Below are positions 56,013 through 64,000 of a stretch of 64,000 nt of DNA, piece after piece. Position numbers and translations under genes: made by a program. The stretch comes from Pohlia nutans (Eukaryota; Streptophyta; Bryopsida; Bryales; Mniaceae): positions 24,209,811 to 24,273,810 of the forward strand of contig CM040085.1 in assembly GCA_022496805.1 (NCBI GenBank), in the 5' to 3' direction. The notes beneath the pieces are model-generated. The model was given only the letters and a program-made list of their open reading frames with translations, did not search any database and was not told the origin of the DNA. Every line of letters starts with the position of its first letter. Position 1 is the stretch's first letter.

Positions 56013-56973
56013 CATGTCAAAATTGGCCCAACTTTCAGCTTTTAAGACAGATGAGCTCAAAAATATTATGAACATTCTCATAGGAAAATTACCAGCAAGT
56101 ACTTGAAAAAGCCACCTGTTACAAGGAGAGAAGCATTGAGCTTGATCCAGAGGTAATCCTCAGACACGTTTCATTTTAACAAACCAAAGTACAATACCAC
56201 TCGGGAAAGGGAAAAGGAAAAGGAAAAATAATCAAAAAAATGCGAATCTTATATACTCTGGCAAAAAGACGATTTTGATGCTTCAATGAAGTATCTTTCA
56301 GTTGATAACTATAAACGAATCAGGACCCCGCTTGAAAGGATCCATTTTCCAGCTCTGATCTCTCACATGTACTAAATCCTCGTACAAATATCCTAGTATA
56401 CATTTAATTTCCCGACCCTTTGAGGTTCCCTAAATAAATTCTAACTGCTTCTATGTAAATTCGCACACTCCAATCCAGATTGTGGCATAAGAAATTCTGC
56501 GAGTAATATACATTTTCTATATGCAAAAAAAATCTTCTATGTATGCTGATAACACCTGTATATACAGCAGTTGGATATGGAAAAATGAAAGATACTCACT
56601 GGAAGTGGAATTCAAAAACTCCCTATGGTACCAGTCACCTGTCTGCTGCAAAAGATAGAATAGCAACTAAGTCTTGGTACATGTGTGCTGGGAGATCTCT
56701 TGTAAAATCTTTCGCACACCGCACGCGACTGGGTCATGTTGTCCATCCATCCATCAATCTCATTTTCTGGTTTCTGCGCATAATTGCAGGCTTGGACTCA
56801 AAGTTGATTTTCGTCTCAAGCTAGTAATTATAAGATCAAAACATGGATCTGCATGAACTCAAAACCATCTCCATTGAAAGAGGTTGATCAATGCTGTTCG
56901 CATAAGGCCGATTTTGATGCAGGAGAAATGCTTCCTTGGCTACTAGTTGTGGTGAGATTCGGGTTCTCTGATG
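56013..56973. other. 3' flank of the alpha/beta-hydrolase gene
   Basis: Mixed sequence, probably 3' UTR of the minus-strand gene at 56974. The 93-codon plus-strand frame at 56543-56824 has no recognisable motif. Confidence 0.5.
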
Positions 56974-59347
56974 TTAGCTAGTTGAGCTTTTCAAGAAGTT
57001 GCGTAGGATCCGATTGAAAGTTGCAGGATTTTCAACGTGGGGAAAATGCCCACACTTGTCCAGTACCACCAGGTCTGTCGCTTTGCCCAAGTGCCTGTTG
57101 CATTCAACACTAGTCGTTTCAATACCACTGAATGATGTGGAAGGAATGTGATTAGAATGATAGCTAGTGCTTTTGATTCACAAACAGAAAGATAGTTCCA
57201 TTAATTGTTTCTACATTTTTTTCCAAATGAATGTTACTAGCAAGATGTCACTTACAGCTTCAACTTGACGGCCAATTCCAGGCTCGTGATTTGATCCTTT
57301 GCACCCCATATTATCAAACTCTTCTCCTGAAGACGCAACAAAGAACATCATTAGCTGAGAAACTTGTGCAGAAACTATTCATGAATGTTGATAATTGCAA
57401 ATGTCTGTAGCACAAAAAGAAAGGTACTACCAACTTTCATGTGTCTAAGTTATATCTTCAGCAGAAATCTTAGTATTAAAAATTCAAATGAATGTCACTA
57501 TTCCTAGAACATTCTTAGGATAATTACAGTTCATAATTCTACTATACACTAGGGCTTTGCTTCTCTCTGCACCACTAAAGACGAAGTGAAAGGCTGTGAA
57601 ATTGAATAAGACTTGAAAGGCTAGGTTACTTCACATAATGGTCTTTAAGGGCGGAATGGAACAGTCATGGAAAGACCATTCAAGGATTTGAAAGGCTAGA
57701 TTACATCATAAAAAGGTTATATCATAGAAAACATGCTCAAGAACTGTCTATTGCGGGCTCACTTACAAACCCTACAACTGTTAGAAATCCACAAGTGGAA
57801 CCTATAGTCGTCAATACCATTTTTCTAAACCAGCTCTGACCTCCAGTCCTCACTGGAATAATAAATTAAGTCTTTGCTACTATTACTTTTATCATACGTC
57901 TCATTTTCATTGGGTATAATAACTTTCTACATTATTGAAACACAGCTTAGTCTCAATTCGCTATCACTAACTGACTCTCAGTTAAAAGGACCACCCGAGA
58001 TTATTAAAAGATTTGAAAAAGAAAAGCAAAAGTGTACAGATGAGTATGTACGGTGACAGTTGGAGAGAAAAGAAAAAGAATGCTCCATGACAATCAATAC
58101 CTGCAACAAGTGTGGGAGAGGAGGTGCTCCTCGTGCACCGCAGACCATTTTCTTCAGCAACTCAACTTTCTCATAACGCTGTATCGAAAAGAACATCTAC
58201 ACAGCTCCAACATAAAACAACCGTCAATCTCTCATATCATTGCACTCTTCATGACTGGCCCAAGATTGTCTGTCTAAATATTGTTAAACGCTCTTCTCTC
58301 TCCTATTGGCTCTTTGAACGATAGATTGATAGAACAGTGGGCCTATACGTTCATTCCTTCTTGAGGAAATTCTGAGCTCTACTTTCTCATGGATTCAGGA
58401 GACACTCACTTGCAAAACGTCTTTGCACACAAACTTGGGCAGCCTGTAAACGCGCTTGTTGGTCGCCACGGATGCCAGGGTGCGCAATCCTTTCGTCGTC
58501 GTCGGCAATAGCAACTCCGAGACCTCATCGTAGGAAAGCTCTGCCAGCAACGGCTTGTACGACGAGGGCGTCATGTGCGTCCCGGCCGCCACGAACACCA
58601 CTCTCTCCACAAATTTTGGGTACAGATGCGCCATCCAGAACGCTACAATTCCGCCATAGCCAGCTCCCACCACAATCACCTGCGAGAATCCACAATCTCA
58701 GTCCGTGAACATTCCAAAGAAAATTTCAGTTCCTCAAAAGAATTAAAGATCGTTTGCAATTTCGGTTTAAACACTTTAGTCCGTCAGTCTCAGTCCGTGT
58801 CCCACAGAACCTTGCCAGAATTTCAGTTCCTAAAAAGACAGAACCATAAGACCCGTTTGAAACCGTTTGAAGGTTTCCATCTACAATTTCTGTTGAAATA
58901 CTTTGTCAAGATACGAGACTTCCAATTCGAAATTGGAACACCACGGAATCCACGCCTCACCTCGTTGTAAACGTCGAGGGCGTGCAGCATCTTGACCATA
59001 CAATCCGCTTGAAAAGCTTCGGTTCTTGGCGTCAGGGATGACGAGGAGCGACCGAAGAAAACGAGGTCTGGCACGTAAACATTAAAATCTTTCGTGAAGG
59101 CGGCGATCTGATGCTCGAAGGTGATCGTGCCATCGCCAAGAAAGTCATGAAGGAACAAGAGCACAGGCTTGTCCGCCGGCCCAGCGGACCACACGCCGCG
59201 CTCGGGCTGCTGCCACGGCACCCAGCAACGCAACCTGGTGGCGCCGTCGTCCACCTCCACAATCTGCGACTTCAAATCGTGCGCTCTGTACTGCTGCTTC
59301 ACGTAACTCATCTGCAAGTCCACCAGCATCCGGCCCCCTATCCCCAT
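56974..59347 (-). CDS. alpha/beta-hydrolase-fold protein, nucleophile Ser replaced by Gly (314 aa)
   Basis: Five minus-strand exons: 59347-58961, 58679-58410, 58196-58101, 57326-57256 and 57094-56974. All have GT-AG borders and matching phases (945 nt, 314 aa). Typical fold landmarks are LLFLHDFLGDG (oxyanion-hole region, 64-73), YVPDLVFFGRSS (91-102), the nucleophile elbow at 132-139, SLIIWGAKDQ (acid Asp262) and LDKCGHFPHVENP (base His291). The elbow reads VVGAGYGG, where the family has VG(x)SYGG, so Gly136 occupies the position of the catalytic Ser. The rest (YPKFVERVVFVAAG, AELSYDEVSELLLP) resembles plant hydrolases of the At2g18360/At4g39955 type as I recall them. Without a serine nucleophile, ordinary esterase activity is unlikely; a binding, scaffold or lyase-like role is possible. 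The frame is intact. The start ATG at 59347 precedes GIGGRMLVDL. Confidence 0.88.
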
Positions 59348-60755
59348 CGCTCGCAACAACAAACAAACAAACAATCTTTACCCCCGGCCTGGGCAAATCC
59401 CGCTACACTACGAGTCTCTCATACTGATCGCGGCGAGACAGGCACCATTGGACTGTTGTCCGTTTTCTTGAATGAATTTCTTTTTGGTTGATGAATTGCA
59501 AACAACGGCTCGTGAAGGCGAGGCGGGTCGATTGAGTCTTGGCCACCGAGATTTGTGATATGTGTGGCAACGCGAGTGCAGCGCGAGAGCTCTTGTAGGG
59601 GGGCAAGCCCGGAAGTCCCGCCTCGGGAGGGACGATCGGTGCGGTGTGAATGGGTCTAGTAAGGGGTTTACCTCTTTAATATTACAGTCTCTCTAATATC
59701 ACATCTTCTATATTAGGGTATCATCCAAATGCCACTCTGGCAATCAGTCCGAGTAAGGTAAGTTAGGTAACATGCGCGTTACCATTTAATAATTCTGCCC
59801 TCATGTAACTATGAGAGGTATAAATTTGTGTTCTAGAATGTATGCCTTTAGTACATGAGGGGGTGGAATTGAGTATTAGTTGGTATGTTGAGTATTAGCA
59901 ATGTTGAGTATTAATTGGGTATTAGTTGAGTATTAGCAATGGGTATGTTTACCTTATATTAGTCGCGAAGAGTGTTGAATTGAATACATTCATTCTCTAA
60001 TTCATATTGGTACAGAATTGTATATCGTATGTGGAAGGCAAGTTGGACAGAAAATGTTTTAAATACAAGCCAAAATTTTAGAGAAATGAAATTTCCAAAA
60101 TAAAAAATAACAGTGAAAAAGATAATATTTGCAAATATTCTATTTGTCGAACCTTATTTTTCAAAATAATAATAATTAAAATTCGGCACATACATGCCAA
60201 CCTTATCGGCTTCTCCCTATGATATAAATCAATGAATGGGGAAAACGGACCTCTAGTTAGATATTGATCAATCAAAATTCACACTTAGACTAAGTGAATT
60301 TCAAAACCTCCAAAAAAAATTCCATAAATTATTATGAAAATGGCACGTATCATGTCTTAATTGGTTGGGACCACTAAAACTAACATAACAACTGATGCAT
60401 CTTGATCGCATAACATAATGATTTCAAAATAGAAGAAACTACCGCTAGTTCTTTCAATTTCTCAAGAAACAATAGAGTTATCCGAAAACAAAAGAGTAGT
60501 TTTTAACCTTCTATGGTAGTGTGTTCGCATGTCAATATAATCAATTTTCGACAAGCATTGTTTTATCAATCGTCCCTTGGTCCTTTTACGAACAATCCCT
60601 TATGTTTGGAGGAACTTGTGGGAACTCTCCTCTAGTATAGGGGAGGTAGTCACGAGTTCCATGCCCTACGGTGGCGCAGGGCCTTACTTTAGATTATCCT
60701 CCGACTCACCAAAAACTACTTTTGCAGTCTTTTTGAACTCAAAACGAGTCTTAAA
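59348..60755. other. 5' flank of the hydrolase gene and spacer
   Basis: 59400-59650 is GC-richer and probably promoter/leader. 59860-59950 holds imperfect repeats of GAGTATTAG(C/T). The remainder is AT-rich without a gene. Confidence 0.5.
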
Positions 60756-61027
60756 GGGCCTCCCTCCATGTAGAGTCATGGAATCTTGCTCACCATCAAT
60801 ATAAATAGTGCAAAGCACTTCCATGCACACCTTGGTAGAACAATCCAATAGATATAATTAAAAACTTTTCTCAAAGCAACCAATCACATAACCCACTGAT
60901 GGAAAGTGAGAGTGAGTGAAATGCAAAGTCTGCTTTCAACGCTCACCGAACATGGGTGGAAGTTGAGACCTCATTTTTTGTTCTTTAGTTGTATCCACTG
61001 GCCCGATGCTCACATGGAAGTGAGTTT
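60756..61027. mobile_element. Tourist-like MITE, family E, inverted copy
   Basis: It starts AGGGCCTCCCT after a TTAA and contains the complement of 20461-20739 (ACTTCCATGCACACC, CAATCCAATAGATATAAT, GAAGTTGAGACCTCATTTTT). The right end is diverged (GCTCACATGGAAG). Confidence 0.7.
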
Positions 61028-61864
61028 AAGGTTTCTTTCCACTTTGAGACACTCTTTTTGGTTAACTCCATTTTGGGCGCCTAGGCTGTGACATTAAAGA
61101 GGTCCGGGTGAATATGGTATACAGTAAAATCAGGCTCTGGATGCTGAGATCCTTCCACGCGGAATACTAATATTGGGGATACACTAATTTCAGTAGTGTG
61201 GGCAAGAGGGACTTTTTCATGTGGTGGCCAAGCTGGATTGGGTGAGGAATGGGACGCCAGCCAGCCTTGCGTCTGTTCTCATCCTTTCCAGATTCCCTCA
61301 TCCTCTTTATTTGGGTCTCTTTTTTATCCTTCAATAACTGACCAACAGTTCAAGTGAGCATTCATCAACCTCAAAAACATGTGCGGTGGTTTTCTTTTTT
61401 TAAAATTTTATTTTCCCCCCTTTGAGGTGGGAACATGAATTAGGTGTTATAATATATTTCTTCTTTCGATGCAATCAGTATTAAAAAAAAAACGTGGTAA
61501 ACTGTTTGCAATGCAGTTCTATGTATTAATAGGAGATTGACCTCTGCTGGCCATTTGCTTTGAAATTGTTAACAAAGTGCTCTTAACAAGTCCTAAAATC
61601 TGATTTATATATATATATATAATAAATAGTTAATAGCAGCTTGACATGGACATTTGAAGACGGAAAATTTTGTAGAATTTGAGTCACACTAATTTGACCA
61701 TCTAAGCTTATGTGTCAAATAGCCTAGCGAGATTGAGAATCTGGCTATGCCAACAAGGTGTTTCTTGTCAAGCAATAATGATTTTGGTCTAAAAGCCAAT
61801 AAGAGTTTGCTGGGGTAGTTTTATTGACTCGCCAATTTTGACCCAAAAAGAGAGTACTGTCCTT
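61028..61864. other. intergenic, no gene seen
   Basis: Short (TA)n at about 61605-61620; no coding signal. Confidence 0.45.
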
Positions 61865-62040
61865 GGTACACCGAAATCACCATATACTGTGGGTGGGTGA
61901 ATGGCGTGGTACGTTCATCCATTTGGACAAATTCTCATCCAACTTGGATGAATTTCATCACAATATTTTGATAAAATTAATTATTAGTAAAGCCTCTCAT
62001 AAATATTGTGGTCACAGTATATGGTGATTTTCGGTGTACC
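61865..62040. mobile_element. MITE, family F (GGTACACCGAAATCACCATA ends, 176 bp)
   Basis: GGTACACCGAAATCACCATA then TACTGTG at the left is the inverted form of CACAGTATATGGTGATTTTC then GGTGTACC at the right. It is a near-perfect terminal repeat of about 27 bp. Confidence 0.85.
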
Positions 62041-63082
62041 TCTTTCTAAGGTGTCATGTGGTGTATTTATCATCGAGTAAATTTTTGCACAATGAGTATA
62101 TATTGATTTTTAGAATATGAACAAACACTTTATTTATGCCAGCCTTGAAAGAGGACCGGAGTTTTTGTCTATCCATCTATCCAGTTTTGAAAATGTACAC
62201 TACTTCAACTGATCACCTTAAACTTGTATTGGTTTTAGATCATATACCAATAAAACTTTGATCCTTTGTGACTCTTATATATGATATTGAAATAATACAT
62301 TCTTTGGTGCGTTGGAATAAGTTTTGATTAGCTAACAAGAGTATTTAAAATTTGAATCTCCTAATAACAAAAACCATACTTAACCCCTTAAAATTTTACA
62401 ATCAGGTGTATTTAGCTTAATAGCCTGTTGGAAAGCCATTAAAATTATGCATTTAACAATTTTGATATGAAATTAAATCAATGATGATTGATTGAAAGAA
62501 GCATATTAGGCTTTGTCTTATAAAGATGATAACATCATCATCTAGGACATGGGCATGGAGGATCATGCCTAGTTTGAAATTAGTCAACCCTTCTTTTCTT
62601 TTCTTTTCCAAAAGAGTGAAACCAATTCATTAAAGTGCAAGGAGAAAGAAGAAAACGATTAGCCAGGTCCCAAATAAGGGGTGGCATGCAAGTGAGAGTG
62701 GGAGCAAGATTCCATCTAACTAAGAAAATACTACAAGTACAAAAAATCTTATCGATACACCAAGTAGCCAAGAACCCCTTCACCACAACCGTTTGCTTCT
62801 TCTCTCCACTCTTGTGAAAATATTTGAGAACGACGTTCCTATGCACCATCCCCATGTTGAAATTAGCTAACTTATAACTTCCATCAGTGAGTTGGAGTTG
62901 GTAAATTGGTAACTATAATTGCAATGTCATGCATGTCACAATACGTTCCAAATACAGTATTGTAATCAGTTCTTTTGCATTGAGTAACTCACCGTCAGCA
63001 GCAAGTACATTATAGGCATCAGCATGGGACAGTGGGAGAATCATAGCCCTAATTCCAAGTAACAATTAGTGTAATATTGTAC
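62041..63082. other. intergenic, no gene seen
   Basis: 62110-62175 shares a GGCCTTGAAAGAGG/CCGGAGTTT hairpin and TCTATC stretch with 17185-17225. The rest is AT-rich without coding signal. Confidence 0.45.
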
Positions 63083-63986
63083 ACTACTAAAATTATGATT
63101 TAGTGTCTCAGACACTATTTCTCAACACAAACACTATTTAACTCTTTAGCGCGCCAGCGTCCATATATTGGACGACGAACAGATTGAAGCTGTTCGGATC
63201 TCATCTAGATTGGACAGTTTTCATCCACCAAAATTACTCTTGGTTCTTGTGCAAGTTGACTATTCTTTGAACGGTTTGGATCTTCAAAATAGGATATTAT
63301 GATTTTTAGAAAAATAACACAATCGGTTTATGTCAAGTTTCATTCTTAGTTCAAAAAGTGAGACCTCAAACATGATTTTCCAAAATAGGTAGAATCAAAT
63401 AATGGAAACCATACCATCTCGTAGGGCATGTTATTCCAATTTCATTACAATTTTTTGAAATTTTTTTGTGTTGATTTTTAATTGAATTTCAAGAGAAAAC
63501 CTTTCAAAATTAAATAAAAAATATTAATAAAAAATATGATGCATCCAACCGTACAGATGTGATCTTCACATTGACATTTACAAGTTTTCTTTGTACATCT
63601 ACTCCATTTTAGGGTTTCATCAAACATTTTATAGCGCATCTTTGAAAACAGTGTTGAATTGGGACGTTAAAGAGTTAACTTTTTGGAGATAAAGTGTCTT
63701 TGTAAAAAAAATTGTTGTAAAATTCAAAATGATAAAAAATTCCACTAAAGTAACCTTTTTTGGATGTAGCATTCCAATGACAAATGAAAATTCATGATAA
63801 ACATGGTATGCCAACTCATGTCACTCTCATCACCTGAAAGGAATATGGCACTCTCAATGGACATGGGAATGATAAGTGGCAAACTCCTATGTGTTGTAGG
63901 AACACTATTCCCCCTTACCTTTGAATGAATCGTGATGAAAGATATTAATTTTTCGTTGGACACTAAATCACAATTTTAGTGTAGTA
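63083..63986. mobile_element. family H MITE copy 2, interrupted by family D element
   Basis: CACTACTAAAATTATGATTT at the left and AAATCACAATTTTAGTGTAG at the right are inverted. The body is the reverse of 38538-39448. At 63138-63678 it is interrupted by a TTAA-flanked element; copy 1 shows the empty site. Confidence 0.85.
63142..63674. mobile_element. TTAA-flanked MITE, family D (CTCTTTAGCGCGCC ends, 533 bp)
   Basis: The ends CTCTTTAGCGC and ACGTTAAAGAG lie between TTAA at 63138-63141 and 63675-63678. A truncated relative is at 32080-32445. The unoccupied target (AAAATTAAATAGTG) is seen in family H copy 1. Confidence 0.9.
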
Positions 63987-64000
63987 GAAAAAAGATCTTT

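Noticed and set aside
56543..56824. 93-codon plus-strand frame
   Set aside because: No recognisable domain; lies in the 3' flank of the minus-strand hydrolase gene.

Overview
This is a nuclear segment of a land plant. The genes are spliced, with GC-rich exons in very AT-rich surroundings. The plant-specific gene content is a LAZY/DRO1 (IGT-family) gravitropism gene and a SICKLE-like gene, and the repeats are typical of plants (Ty1/copia with an initiator-tRNA primer site, CACTA, Tourist/Stowaway-like and TTAA-flanked MITEs). The compact coding genes, a plant gag-type copia element, and a GnT I gene with a single intron suggest a non-flowering, bryophyte-grade plant. I cannot name the species from sequence alone.

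Layout. 0.3-1.9 kb: a degenerate ~141-bp tandem array. 2.3-5.2 kb (minus): a broken Ty1/copia element with 5' LTR, primer site, gag-protease and an integrase stub, split by a MITE. 5.9-7.5 kb: a three-level nest of MITEs. 13.1-14.7 kb (plus): a 320-aa short-chain dehydrogenase of bacterial look, whose two introns are homologous to each other. 19.2-19.65 kb (plus): intact intronless RPS16. 23.2-28.3 kb (minus): a complete 14-exon CstF-50 gene (437 aa) with three related MITEs in its introns. 30.2-31.6 kb (minus): the 3' end of a LINE with RNase H, a zinc finger and a possible restriction-like endonuclease, ending at a (TA)n tract. 34.4-35.0 kb (minus): a SICKLE-like gene with tandem duplications on both sides. 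44.7-48.8 kb (plus): a complete six-exon LAZY gene whose first coding exon is only Met-Lys. 52.3-54.2 kb (plus): N-acetylglucosaminyltransferase I (453 aa, two exons). 57.0-59.3 kb (minus): a five-exon alpha/beta-hydrolase whose nucleophile serine is replaced by glycine. The rest is intergenic sequence dominated by MITEs.

The genes are unrelated housekeeping or developmental loci, not a cluster: mRNA 3'-end cleavage (CstF-50), RNA metabolism (SICKLE), translation (RPS16), Golgi N-glycan maturation (GnT I), gravitropism (LAZY). The unifying theme is repeat dynamics. A superfamily of TTAA-flanked MITEs (piggyBac-like target preference) occurs at about 15 sites. Internal empty-site comparisons show exact TTAA duplication. 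The dehydrogenase introns, one bounded by a 12-nt direct repeat, look like recent intron gain of introner type.

Exon boundaries were worked out by hand from splice signals, reading frame and family knowledge. No alignment or database search was run.
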